Source of the DNA: Lonicera japonica
Lineage: Eukaryota > Streptophyta > Magnoliopsida > Dipsacales > Caprifoliaceae
Length of the DNA stretch: 64,000 nt
Direction: 5' to 3'
NCBI GenBank assembly: GCA_021464415.1
Contig: JAKCWG010000782.1
Span: forward strand, 124,001 to 188,000
The notes under the pieces are model-generated. The model had not been told where the DNA came from. It ran no database searches and worked only from the letters and a program-made list of their open reading frames with translations. A program made the translations under genes and the position numbers. Shown one piece after another: positions 44,854 to 56,299 of the stretch (positions are counted from its first letter, which is position 1; the number at the start of each line of letters is the position of its first letter).

Positions 44854-45949
44854 GTACGAGTCCAAGTTCATTCAACAAATTGTTAAACATGTCATCCAAA
44901 AGATAAATCCCAAGGTCCTACCCATTAGTGAGCATCTGATCGGTTTAGATTCTAGAGTCGCTGAAATTAATTGGTGGTTAATAAACGACAGGGCAACTAG
45001 TGAAAAGATACTCGTGATATGTGGCATGGGTGGCATAGGGAAGACAACAGCAGCAAAGTATATATACAATTCACAGTATAAGAACTTTGATGCTAGTACT
45101 TTTCTCGAAAACATCAGGGAAACTTGTAGATTCCCCAAGGGTTTAATCGGCCTCCAGAGACAACTTCTTTCCGAGATTTCAGGTAAAGAGCAAGAAAAAA
45201 TATACACCATTGATAGTGGAAGTAAGAGGATCGCACGTGTGTTTGGCAACAAGAAGATTCTTCTTGTTCTTGATGATGTCGATGATGTGAAACAATTAGA
45301 TGCAATACTTGTTGGGGGAAATTGGACTTCAGGAAGTAAAATTATCATTACAACAAGGCGCAAGGACTTGCTGAAGGCTACTGCAAATTGTTTTTATCGT
45401 AAGATTGTAAGATTGGACGACCACGAATCTCTTGAACTTTTTAGTATGCATGCTTTTGGAAGAAAATCTCCTAGTGATGGTTTCCTGGAACATTCAAAAC
45501 AAATTGTACGCCACTGCCAAGGACTTCCATTAGCCCTTGAAGTTCTCGGTTCTTCTTTATCAGAGACAAGTTTGGACGAATGGGTGACCGTGTTAGACAA
45601 ATTGGATACAATACCCGACAAAAATATTACAGGAACGCTTAAAATAAGCTACGACTCTTTAGAGTTTGATCAAGATAGAAGTCTATTCCTTGATATTGCT
45701 TGTTTCTTTGTTGGAATGAAGAAGCATAAGGTGGTTGATATACTAAATGGGTGTGGTTACGGTACAACACTTGGGATCCAGCATCTTGTGGATAGAAATC
45801 TCTTAACAGTTGAAAATGGCAAGTTGGGAATGCATCAGTGGCTGCAACACATGGGAAGACAAATCATTTCGAATGAATCAAAGTTTCCCGAGGGACGTAG
45901 TAGACTCTGGCATACTGATGAATGCCTCAACATCTTGAAAGCAAAAACA
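44854..45949 (+). pseudogene. TNL2 NB-ARC exon
   Basis: Open throughout after the TTTTAG acceptor. Motifs in order: YESKFIQQIVKHV, GMGGIGKTTAAKYIY, KKILLVLDDVDD, GSKIIITTRRKDLL, CQGLPLALEVLGSS, LFLDIACFFVG and LGMHQWLQHMGRQI. Donor GTAATA. No Met-led start of its own fits the TNL layout. Confidence 0.9.
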
Positions 45950-46048
45950 GTAATACTCGTATATCCATCTTCCTATTGTATGTCCTTCCCTTGACTGATA
46001 TTTGATCAATTACTCTAACCTTATTATTTTTTATGTCTCTATATCAAG

Positions 46049-46413
46049 GGCTCTGCAAATATAGAAGGCCTCGTCGTTGACATGAATGTTTCGAAGAAAG
46101 ACAAGTTTGCCCCAGCGAATTCCTATTTTCAATCTACTACGCTCTTCTTTTGGTTATCGGGATACCTATATTGGGGAAGTTCGAACAATGAAGCTTTGAA
46201 AACTGACGCATTTACAAACATGCGCAATCTTAGATTACTCAAACTTGGTTACCTACCGATATCCGGAAATTACAAGGAATTTCCAAAATGTGTAAAATGG
46301 TTGTATTGGCGCGGTATTCCTGTTAGAAGTTTGCCCATTGATTTTCCCCTAGAGAATTTGTTTATCTAGACTTGCGGAATAGCAGCTTGGAACAAGTTTG
46401 GAAGGGAACTAAG
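46049..46413 (+). pseudogene. TNL2 exon 3 with a 1-bp deletion
   Basis: Opens GSANIEGLVVDM like TNL1 exon 3. At about 46,360 the frame breaks after FPLENL. One base later the expected YLDLRNSSLEQVWKGTK resumes. Length 365 nt against the multiple of three required, consistent with one lost base. Confidence 0.88.
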
Positions 46414-46527
46414 GTGTGGTGCTCCTATTGTTTATTTTGTTTTTTGTGTGTTTGCAATATTGATTAATTACTTCTGTAAAAGAAGAAACTTTTAACCCTC
46501 TTGTTCTTTATCATATTCTTTTAATAG

Positions 46528-47358
46528 GTTCTTCCATCATTGAAATTCCTTAATCTCAGTCATTCTCCAAAGCTTACCAGAACCCCAAACTTCTCAGGAG
46601 CACCCAATCTAGAGAAACTACTTCTCAAAGATTGCCAAAATTTGGTCGTGGTTGATGAATCCATTGCGAATCTAAGGAGATTAATTGTCTTGAATGTGAA
46701 AAACTGCAAAAAATTGAGGAAGCTACCTTGGAACGTTTTTATGATTGAATCTTTTAAGGAACTTGATTTTTCTGGTTGCTCAATTGTTCTTGAGGAATTT
46801 TCAAGAATGCATCCTTCTTTTGGAACTGATATGAAGCAAGTAGTACATAATTTTCCTCGCTTATCAAGAAATTTGGTCGTGGTTCGTGCGAATCTAAGGA
46901 GATTAATTGTACCTCGGAAAATTTTCCCACTGAGAAATTTGGTCAGCTTTCTGTTGAGAATTGTAACCTATCTAATGGTCATTCTCCTGAGGAATTTCTT
47001 TCGTCAACCAAGCTAGAATACTTAAATCTTGGAGGAAACCTAATTTGTAGCTTGCCAAATTTCGTTAAAAATCTTAGGAGGCTCCAGAAGCTTGATTTAT
47101 CTAGATGCACAATGCTTGAGCAGATCTTGTGGCCATCAATTAATTTGGAAGAATTGATTGTTACAGATTGTATTTCACTGGAACAAATAACATACAAAAT
47201 GTGGGTTAGTCCGAAATATATCTCGCATGATGGTTGTATAAGTCTAAATTATGTCGAGTTAGGCTTCAAAATAGAACCCTTGGGAGAAGTTGATGGAGAA
47301 TACTGAAGTGACGATTACGAATATAATTGTACATAGTAGAGTGAAGCTTCCAGCACAG
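46528..47358 (+). pseudogene. TNL2 LRR exon with two frameshifts
   Basis: Opens VLPSLKFLNLSHSPKLTRTP, then LEKLLLKDCQNL and LIVLNVKNCKKLRKLP. The frame changes at about 46,920-46,950, giving LSVENCNLSNGHS, LEYLNLGGN and LQKLDLSRC, and returns to the first frame at about 47,285 so that the exon ends in phase with the C-JID exon. A 49-bp segment (46640-46688) recurs as a 40-bp copy at 46871-46910. Confidence 0.85.
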
Positions 47359-47443
47359 GTTATCTCTCCTTCCTTCCTCGTGCTTTTATTCACTTCTTTC
47401 TCATTCATTTATTCGTGGCTTGAACTATTAATTATTTTGGCAG

Positions 47444-47957
47444 ATACTATATGAACATGGTATATTCAGCACATATTTTCCTCAGAAAGAAGTTCCACAC
47501 CGATTTAGCTACAAGAGCAAAGGGTTCACTATATCTTTTACCATCCCTACGTCTTCCTGCCTTGAGATTCAAGGCTTGAATCTATGCTTAGTGTACACAT
47601 GTTTATCAAATTCAAGAGATGCAGATTATTGGTCGGAAGCTGTAACTGTTAAGATCAATAACAAGAGCAATGGCGTGGGGAAGCAATACATTCCCAGGTG
47701 CTGGGGTATTCCGGATGTAGATGACCAAGACCTGATATGGTTAAGTCACTGGTTATCACTGGTTTGGGGGAATCTGTTTGAAGAAGGGAATCAAGTCGAA
47801 GTTTCTTTTAACTTGAATGATGAAGGACAAATAAAGGAGTGTCGAGTCGAACTTTTGTACTTTAATGAAGAGGGAGGCGGAGAAGTCCACTACTATAATA
47901 CTCTACGTTCATCATGGGATACACGAATGGATATCTTTCGCGATATGTCAGTGGCAG
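47444..47957 (+). pseudogene. TNL2 C-JID exon
   Basis: ILYEHGIFSTYFPQKEVPHRF, LEIQGLNLCLVY, LIWLSHWLSLVWGNLFEEGN and QVEVSFNLN are close to TNL1 exon 5. Open throughout; ends GCA G before GTATGT (phase 1). Confidence 0.88.
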
Positions 47958-48053
47958 GTATGTAGCAGCAACTGCTCTTATCTTTTAATATAATATGTAC
48001 TTTCATATGATCAATCGTTACCATCACTAGCTGATTCATTTCTTCTATTGCAG

Positions 48054-48130
48054 ATAACGTTGAAGATAATCAAGATGGACACAATGAAGAAGAAGAAGAC
48101 GAAGATGATGATGAATTCGCATCAGTTTAA
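48054..48130 (+). pseudogene. TNL2 acidic tail exon
   Basis: After TTGCAG the exon encodes DNVEDNQDGHNEEEEDEDDD then EFASV and TAA. A very acidic C-terminal tail is present in some TNLs; TNL1 shows no equivalent exon. Confidence 0.75.
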
Positions 48131-48729
48131 GGTGATATATATATATGTATAATCAGATTATTTTCTTGGATGAACGGAATTGGAGAAATTCAATGCTGGT
48201 TGATCCCAATTTCTTGATGTGTTATGATTTTAGGTAGTTATTTTGAATTTTTAAAATTTGGCATCCAATCCAATCAAAGTAAATGTTGGATGGGATCGGT
48301 TTCAATCCAATCCAAAATAGGCAAAAAAAAAAAAAAAAAAAACGTAGTCAATATGGCAATTGGCAGTATATCTATTAGAAAAATTTCGAATTTTCCAAAT
48401 TGACAACATAAAAGCAAGTAGTTTGTAATCAAATCTCAAACAGAGTATCATGATAAATAGATTATCATGAACATCAATAACAAAGCGACGGGAAATTGTC
48501 GCTAAAGGTGACAATCTGTACAAGAAATTTACTCGATCTATACATGTAGGGAATATTTCTCATACATACCATGTTTATGGACCAAGTAATTGAGAGGGTA
48601 AACTTATTAATTTTTTGATAAAACTTGGTGACCATGATCTTAATGATAAGTGGATCAGTTTCACCAAATTTATCCAAAAATTCAATCAAGAAGTAAGTTA
48701 ACTAGACATCTAAATTTTAACGACTATAA

Positions 48730-48763
<34 letters not shown>

Positions 48764-48840
48764 TAGTTAACTCAATAAAATTTAATAGAAATGATTTACT
48801 ACTCATAAAAATTATCTTCCTTAAAGTTTTATCAAATTTT
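48131..48840. other. TNL2 downstream flank
   Basis: AT-rich, no gene. A (TA)n microsatellite lies at about 48,733-48,762 and an A18-like run near 48,325. Confidence 0.5.
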
Positions 48841-49070
48841 GGCATAGGCAAAAGATGGGAGCAGAATAGTGGCAGTATAGAGTAGAAGACATATGTATAC
48901 CATATAGAAAAGGAGAGAGAAGGGCAATTTGTTGAACAACAGCGGCAGCGGCAGCGCCAGTACCGATTCGATTGTCGCGAGTAGAAGAGACAACATTCCG
49001 GATTATTATTGTTATTTTTATTTTATTTTTAATATACTACAATGATTAAAAAATTGGATATGATGATTTT
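48841..49070 (+). repeat. Repeat copy without the 6.9-8.1 kb insertion
   Basis: Direct partner of 6704-6888 plus 8116-8190. The junction GGATTATTATTGTTATTTTTA shows the unfilled target of the composite TIR element. Confidence 0.75.
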
Positions 49071-50269
49071 AATTTTACTGGAAATAAGGTCAAAAGGTTT
49101 TGCAAATAAATTAATGAATAATATTTTTTAGAAATAAAGACTTACATATTATTATTATTATTATTATTTTAAAATAAGAGTTTATTTAACAATTGTATTT
49201 TAAAATAAGGGTTCTAACCGAATGCAAATTTAACTTTGCAATAAAAAAAAATTAATGCAGAGTTGTTTTGCATAATGTGTGTATATATTTTAACAAGTAT
49301 ATTCTTATGTTTCATTTGTAAAACTTTAAAACAACGTCAAATAAATTCAAATACGTAGTAATGTTTTAAAAAATAAAAAGTGCAAACTTAACTTTGCATA
49401 ATTCCGAAAAAATTATTATGTGCATTCTATTAATAAATAGGTTTTGAATATGTAATTTATTAAAATTATTCTAAAGCCACTGTCAATTAAACACTTCTTT
49501 ACAATAATAAGCTAAAAAACATGTAATGCAAAGTTAATTTATCTATGATTCCATAAAAAAGTACAATTTAAAAAATTAATGCAAAGTTAACTTATGTTAC
49601 TTTTGGATTTTGGTCAAATATAGGCCCGTAATTTACAAAAATATTATTCGGGTTTTTTTTTGCAGAATTTACTTTCAAACAATCCCTATTTTTCAATATC
49701 CCAGCATTCTTATCGGATAAAATAATCTTTCTTGTGGATATTTTATTTCTTGTGAGATAAGATTTAAACTAATTCCGGTTCTCACTAACATCAAATGTGG
49801 GATATAATTATTGTATTATATCTGATCCTCTTAAATATAGATATAATAAGGGTAGCTGGCTTTTCAATCTTTTAAAAATGTATAACAGATAAAGAATTGC
49901 ATAGTTAAGATTTAAAATATTTTTTGACCAACTGAAACGACTTTGACACAAACTACGACCTACTCCATATAATAAGGGATAATAGTTTTTGAATCTTGAA
50001 ATGCATATATAAGTTATAAACAATTTTTATAATAAGGAGCAATAGTATTGAATCTTGAAAATGTGTAGGATATTAAAAATTGCATGATTGAGATTAATTA
50101 TTTTTTAAATAGTTAATGCTTTGACACAAGTTATTAGTTATGACCCAGCTGATAGTTTTATAAATTAGGCAAACAAACAAATTAAAAATTATAATATAAT
50201 TCTAATTGAAATTTACATAATGCACAATTAAAAGAATGGTACTATAATTCTATGGCATTGCTTATCTAA
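49071..50269. other. AT-rich intergenic DNA
   Basis: No gene recognised. Repeated TAATGCAAAGTTAA-like blocks occur at about 49,250, 49,385, 49,525 and 49,580, possibly one decayed short repeat. Confidence 0.45.
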
Positions 50270-51180
50270 TAATCTTTAAGAATTTTAGTGCATTTGCATT
50301 GTAGTGCCTCCTCTAAGTGTATATGTTCCACTTGTTAAATACAACACTAAAGTTGATACCTTTGAGTAGCAATTGGTTAGCATAAGAGAGAGAATCAATT
50401 AAGCACAATCAATAATAATTCATCTCTTAATACTCGCATTCCTTTATGCATGCACTCTTCCGCTGTATGAATTCACCCCCCTCAACAAATTACCCCCCAT
50501 TTTTGTCACGGAATAGGCAAAGTTCAACATGTCTATCTAAATAAGTAAACGTGTAATTTAAAGGAATACATGAACTCGCACTATGAATTTGAACATCTGT
50601 CGATCTGCAGGAAGTATAAAAATGTCAACCACCACATAGTATATAATTGTATCCCTTATGCGTCGTGAATCTAACAATGCACCATTTAGATAATATGAGT
50701 TTTGAGCAATTTTGTTCATCCGTACAATGATGAAAACTTAAAAAGCCTCCTAATCCATTATTATTCAACTAGTTTTTTCCCTCATTTCACTCATTTGTTG
50801 TGATTTTTTTTCTTATGTTGCAAGCATTTTCACATATTTTGATGGCGGTTTTCATCTTTCATGGAGGCCAGCTACTTCCTTTTAGGTCGTTATAATTTTC
50901 ATCATCCAATTAGACAACATTTTTTTTTCATCCCCTCTACATTTTTAAGCTCACTTTCTTGTCTTTTCACACTCATTCCTACATCAGCATTGTCTTTATT
51001 GCAAATATTCATAATGTCATTTTGATTTTTCTTCCTAAGTATACCATGTATGCTAGCTTTTGGAATTTTCAAATAAAGGACTCATGTTCTACCCTACATA
51101 ATTATCTAAAGATATGCATTGTAGTTTTTGTAATATAGTGTGAGGGATACAGACACATATTATGTTGAAATAAGAACAAA
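50270..51180 (-). repeat. Diverged direct repeat, partner of 56.3-57.45 kb
   Basis: Shared order of landmarks with 56,300-57,450: CCCCC-rich block and TTTTGTCA, GAGTTTTGA...CATCC, AAAAGCCTC..CCATTATT, TGGAGGC, ATCCCCTCTACATTTT, CTTGTCTTTT, ATATAGTGTG and GGGATACA. Both copies lie in the same orientation and flank the copia pol remnant, so they may be its two old LTRs; termini not resolved. Confidence 0.55.
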
Positions 51181-52439
51181 ATTACCAAACAGCGATTGGA
51201 AAACACCGGGTAGAGTTGCGGACTAGGTCGCTCTCTTTAGGACGTTTTTGCGGCTCTGCTTGGTGTTTGCGCTAGCAGTTCGCAATGGCCACGCCATCCC
51301 CAAGATACAACAGCCCAGATTTTTCCTCTATTTCGATTTTCCTTGCACAGTGAAAAATCTATAATTCGGCTGGAAACGGTAAACTATTCCAGCCGGAGGC
51401 AAAAAAAAATTTATTGGAATTTTTTTTAAGTTCTCATAGTAGATTAAAAATGGGAGATTTTTCTGTGCTCATTGTATATTTTTAAGAGACGGAAAAAAAT
51501 ATTTTTAAAGAAAAATCATTGCACCGTTACGTAGATGGAGAGAAAAAAGCAACAGCCGATCGTGAGAGTTATCTACAACGAACGTGTAAGACTTGGTCAA
51601 AAATCTTTTAAAATTTTGAAATTCAAAATGAAATAATTTTATTTTAATAAATAAAATTTTTCAAAAGGTATTTTGTCTAAAAAGATAATATTAGACCCAA
51701 ACTAAGCCCGAGCCCTGCCCGGACCGGTTCGGTTTGGTTCGGTCTGTCGGTGCGCGCGTGTGTGGTGAACCACACTCATCAAAGTCCTCACCCAATAGCA
51801 CAAAATTCTAATGCCCAAAGGGCTTAAGCCCTTAGGCAAATTTTCCCTTATAAAAACTCATGAAAGTTTTTATATTCCTGGCCTCCTGTGTGGGACTTAG
51901 GAAAACTAATAGTGTATACTTGGTGCTTGCTTTGGTTTTCCTTCTTCTTCCATTTTTTCAAAATAGATAAAACTTCAACATATTCTCATGTGATTGACAC
52001 AACATACTAAAGGTTCTTAAAAAATAACAGTGTGATTCATATATCTCTATAAATATTAACATATTAAGAGATTGGAAGAGTTACTTAATATACTATCCAA
52101 TTAACAAAGAGGGTTCTATTATATCACCAGAAGTACTCGTAATTCAGCACTTAGCTATCGGTAAAAGAACCAAACCGATGATATTTCATTATCTTAGCAC
52201 AACTAACCTTTCATCCTCAACATGTGTTGGGTGCCTTGTCTTCCCTACTCAACGACACAAACTCCCAAATATTTTTTTGATTGTAAAAGGTAAAACAATC
52301 TAATGGTTTTATGAGAATGTCAACAAGTTGATTTTCCATAAGTACATACGACAAACACACTCCATTTTCATCTACCAAGTGGTGAATGTAGTGTTATCAA
52401 ATAATGTGCTTAGTCCTGGGTGTACGGGATTTTCAGATA
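51181..52439. other. Intergenic, LTR-like promoter remnant
   Basis: 51.7-51.95 kb reads like the R/U5 part of an LTR (CCCTTATAAAAACTCATG, then TTTTTATATTCCTGG and GTGTGGGACTTAGG). A GC-richer block (GGTTCGGTTTGGTTCGG, GCGCGCGTG) precedes it. No complete element found. Confidence 0.35.
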
Positions 52440-54020
52440 TACAGATGGTACTGGTGTTAGCGCATTAGACTATTACAGTATACATAACCACTCAACGTCT
52501 GCTTCATCAATTAAAGTTGAGTACTACAGTAGCTCCCAACTGCAATGAATTTGTCTTATATTATGGATGAGGGGATACATCTTTGTTTCTTACTATGCCA
52601 AGAAACAAGTGAAGTCCCTATGAAAAAGCAACCTTTAGAGGTGTCTTTCCTATTGTTGATGTTTGTCGCGCAATCAGTGCCAGAAGATGACGAGAGGCAT
52701 GCATTTGTATCCATGGAATACCATATGCCATAAACAAGAGTCCTACAAACATATTTGAGAATACATTTTTTAGCAGTGAGATGAGACTCTTTGGGACTTG
52801 CTTGGAATCTAGCGCACAAACTAACACTGTGTACTATATCTGGACGACTAGCTGTAAGGTAAAGAAGGCTACCTATCACGCTACGATATAGCTTTGGATT
52901 TATGTCATTGCCCACTATGTCTCTTATGAGTTTTGTTCCTACACTAATAGGAGTGCTTGCATATCGAGCATTCTCCATTTCAATTTTTTAACTAATTCCT
53001 TGGCATATTTTGACTGTGAAATGAAAATCATATTTTCCTTTTATTGCACCTGCAGTCCTAAGAAGAAAGTCAACTCTTTGACCATACTCATTTTAAATTA
53101 ATTTTTCAACTATGGAAAATTCTCGAGTGTGTTTCTCAATTGTAGATCTAAAAACGAGGTCATTCACATATACTAGAGCAACTAAGATCTATTTATTTCA
53201 ACGTCACACAAATAAGGTTTTATCCACACTCCCTCTTGTGAAACCCTTGTCTGTCAATCACCCATACTAGGCTTTAGGAACTTGTTTAAGGCTACAATTC
53301 GTTATGAAGATGATAATCATAATTTGGAAACTTTAAATCCTCAAAACCTATAGGTTGCTCCACATAGGCTTCCTCTTGGAAGCCATTCAGGAATGCATTT
53401 TTGATGTCCATCTGATATAGCTTAAACTTGAGATATCAAACTAGAAATAATAAAAGTTGAATGGATTCTAACCTTGTGACATGAGCGAAAATTTAGTCAA
53501 AAGCAATTCCACTTGTGTGTGTCCTTAGGCAAATAGTCTTACTTTTTTCCTAGCAACTGACCCAAATTCATCAAGCTTATTGTTCAATATCCACTTGAAT
53601 CTAATGACATCCTTGTCACTAGGACGAGGGACTAGCTCCCACGCACGATTTTTCTAAAATTTTATAAACTCTTCTTGCATAGAGTTTATCCAATTTTCAA
53701 CTATGAAAGCTTCTTAAGCATTCTTGGGTTTAATTTGTGAGATATAACACATATTACCTATCTTATTTTTGAGTTTAGCATAAGTTTTGACCCAAGTTTA
53801 TGGATTTCCAATCACTTTTGAGGTATTTAACCGTTTCCGAACCTGAACAAATGGACCTTCTATAATAGTAATCGAATTATTTATAGGTTAAGTATCAACA
53901 AGAGGGTTATCCTCAAGGGGAAGAGGATTCTCATCTTGAACATCTCCCTAGTTTTGTACCTCAATGTCACTGCCCATTTCACTATCCTAATCAGACTCAA
54001 AGGCATCTTATGGTTCATCA
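52440..54020 (-). pseudogene. Ty1/copia reverse transcriptase-RNase H remnant
   Basis: Minus-strand text, in broken frames, runs in copia order: QMDIKNAFLNGFQEEAYVEQ (about 53,420-53,350), GFTRGSVDKTLFV (about 53,240), LVYVNDLVF (about 53,170; YVND for the catalytic YVDD), ELTFFLGLQ-like text, FISQSKYAKELVKK, YRSVIGSLLYLTASRPDIV, CARFQASPKESHL and FFIGTSLVSWHSKKQ. Many stops and frameshifts are present. The 52,978-52,556 part is the longest open block. Replaced catalytic Asp and nonsense codons mean it is dead. Confidence 0.85.
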
Positions 54021-55080
54021 AACTTGTGAGAATTGAAGAAAAATTTTAGGATCATATTGCCTAAGTTGATTTAGGGTTTTATCAAAAATAATTTGAGATT
54101 TGATAAGCGAAATTAAAAACTCTAGGTCTAATCAATTTCATTGTCGAAACCTATGTTATGTTTTCTAACAATTATCAATCAAGCAATCACACAAAAGCAA
54201 TCCACAAGGAAGTAAAGAAGTATCCTTACATGCTTAGGACTAATCATCGAGATTAACCGGAAGTTCATCACTATGATCAAAACGGAATTATAGACTCAAT
54301 AACTTATAGCAATTGCTTCCCCATATTTTATGCAATAATCCCGCCAATCCCTTGAACGTAGAATTCAACCGCAACTGGCTTGGCGTTGCGCTTCTCGCTT
54401 TTCTGGCTTTCCCATCGCCTCATTCTACGCACTTGATCATACTCCTTCACCCCCATTTGCAATCTTCCTTATCGCAAGTTAGTCACTTTGCTCATCCGTT
54501 CCAATCCCAATCAAAGACACTCCCGCAGGACTGTGAACATTTGAAACCTTAGTTCTTAGAAATGAAAGAACAATAAGATCTCTTATGGCATGTAAACAAA
54601 ATTTAGGTGGTGTCTTACAACTCTCAAAATTTGATTAAAATGTTTGAATATTGTTTTGCCTAAAAAATCTCTTTAAAATCATATATTTTTGTCCCAAACT
54701 AATGGGTTATATTTATAAAAATATATAGTTAAAATCCTTTTTGGAAGGTTAAAAATATTACAAAATATTTTTTGAGATAAAAATACGTGCCCAAAAATTA
54801 TGCGCTGAACCGATATAACTCAAAAATCTTGGACCAGTTTGAAAGTAGAGAATTCAATTCCTTGGCCAAGTTAGTGCCAGATCGGTACATAAACCAATAC
54901 ATAAAATGCTAAGGTGTACCGATCCACCTATTAAACCATCCGCTACTTTAATTACACGTGACCATATATGTAAATAGGCTTGGCCCATTAATAGTTTGTC
55001 TGTGCATGGTTTTTAAATAAAGCGTTTGACTTTTTGACATTTAACTTTTCCTCTTTTTTTTTTTTTTTAAATCAAACATT
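54021..55080. other. Decayed copia interior or intergenic DNA
   Basis: No domain recognised. The open frame at 54,313-54,552 has no family features. If the copia interpretation is right, integrase should have been here but cannot be read. Confidence 0.4.
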
Positions 55081-55756
55081 TAGGGATGGCAATAAACCCA
55101 ACCTGATGGGTTTTCGACCCGACCTTAATGGTGCGGGTTTAGGGATAGTTTTTTTAAGCCTAGGTCGAGTTACGGTTATGCCTTCTAAAGATATTAATAT
55201 AAAAAATTATATATATATATATAATATTTATAAGGAAAAAAACCCCTAGGCCTTCATCTAATTTCTCACTCTCTCACTCTCTCACCTCTCCTACCCCTCT
55301 CCCAAATCACAAACTCTCTCTCACCTCTCCCACAAACCGTCGCTCCACCTCCACCTCCTACGCTGCTCTTCCTCCACTATCACGCCGCCTTATCCTTCAG
55401 CTTCATTCTTTCTTTCTAGTTCAACATGCTCAGCCTTAGCTTCGTTGCTTTGTTTTTCTTGTCTTCGTGCCTTGGCTTCTCACCATTAACCCTATCTAAT
55501 CAATTAAATAAAGCACCTAAGTCTGCCTACTTGGTTCTTTCTCTTTCTTTAGTGTTGAGACTATTTGTAATATGGACTATTTGCCTTAATTTGAGACTTC
55601 CTAATTTGAGGCAAGGCGGGTCTTCAAGACACTATTGTAGGGCGGGTTTGGAATTTCAAAAAAAAACCCGTCTCCAGTTCGAGCAGGCTAGTGTATATGC
55701 GGGTCGGGTTTGGTAATGGCCAAACCTGCCCCATATCCGAGCCATTGCCATCCCTA
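55081..55756. mobile_element. hAT-like non-autonomous element
   Basis: Ends TAGGGATGGCAATAAACCC and GAGCCATTGCCATCCCTA (12-bp perfect inverted core). Flanking octamers CAAACATT and CAAATGTT agree at six of eight bases, suiting an aged 8-bp hAT duplication. The interior contains a CT-rich leader-like stretch (about 55,262-55,420) followed by ATG and a hydrophobic frame (MLSLSFVALFFLSSCLGF). Confidence 0.8.
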
Positions 55757-56299
55757 CAAATGTTTCATTTTTTTTTACTTTTAAATAAAATTCTTTTTGT
55801 TATTTTTTTGTTTACTTTTATTTCACTGTATTAAATCTATTTCGACTCCAATTCGATCTAAACGTTAGAGGTAACTTTATGGAATATGTTAGACATGAAA
55901 AAAAAGTTTTCTTATTAATTATTGTCGAAGGGACTTTTCGGATTTTGGCAAAACTCAATAAAAATACTTTAAAAATAAAATTTACTCAAAAGACTTTTAA
56001 TTTCAATTTTAACACTTAACCACCACCTATATTTTGAATCAAACCATATCGCCACTTACCTTAGCCACTAAATTATATGCTGTAGATCTTGTAAGTTCAG
56101 CAAAGTTCTGTTGATTGTGGCATCTTCAAATATTCAATTCGACTTAAATAATTACAACGAAAAAAATGCTTTTGGCATCCAAAAAATATAAACCTAACAA
56201 TCTCCCCCTTTGGCTATTCCGATGACAAAACGCATACAGCTAATACAAACGCTTTTGACGCAATGTGTATAATATCTTAATTATAGATTATAAGTCGAA
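55757..56299. other. AT-rich intergenic DNA
   Basis: No gene. Contains AACAATCTCCCCCTTTGGC (about 56,198), a phrase I associate with SIRE/Maximus-type copia LTR regions. Confidence 0.4.

Larger units (their letters stand above)
44854..48130 (+). pseudogene. TNL2: TIR-less, frameshifted TNL relic
   Basis: Paralogue of TNL1 in the opposite orientation. Exons 44854-45949 (NB-ARC), 46049-46413, 46528-47358 (LRR), 47444-47957 (C-JID) and 48054-48130 (acidic tail). Splice sites are intact and the first exon has the same 1096-nt length as in TNL1, opening with the phase-2 YESKFIQQIV junction that needs a TIR exon before it. None is visible between 21,046 and 44,853. Frameshifts at about 46,360, 46,92x-46,95x and 47,285 break exons 3 and 4. 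P-loop GMGGIGKTT, LVLDDVD, GLPLAL and MHQ (again not MHD) are intact, so a truncated NB protein could still be made. Probably a pseudogene. Confidence 0.85.

Noticed and set aside
44854..45994. TNL2 as a functional TIR-less NLR
   Set aside because: The first exon starts with the phase-2 TIR junction and the LRR exons are frameshifted; decay is the simpler reading, though resequencing could change this.
51700..52000. Endogenous pararetrovirus or independent gene promoter
   Set aside because: No viral coding motif is nearby; the text fits an LTR end better, and even that is weak.
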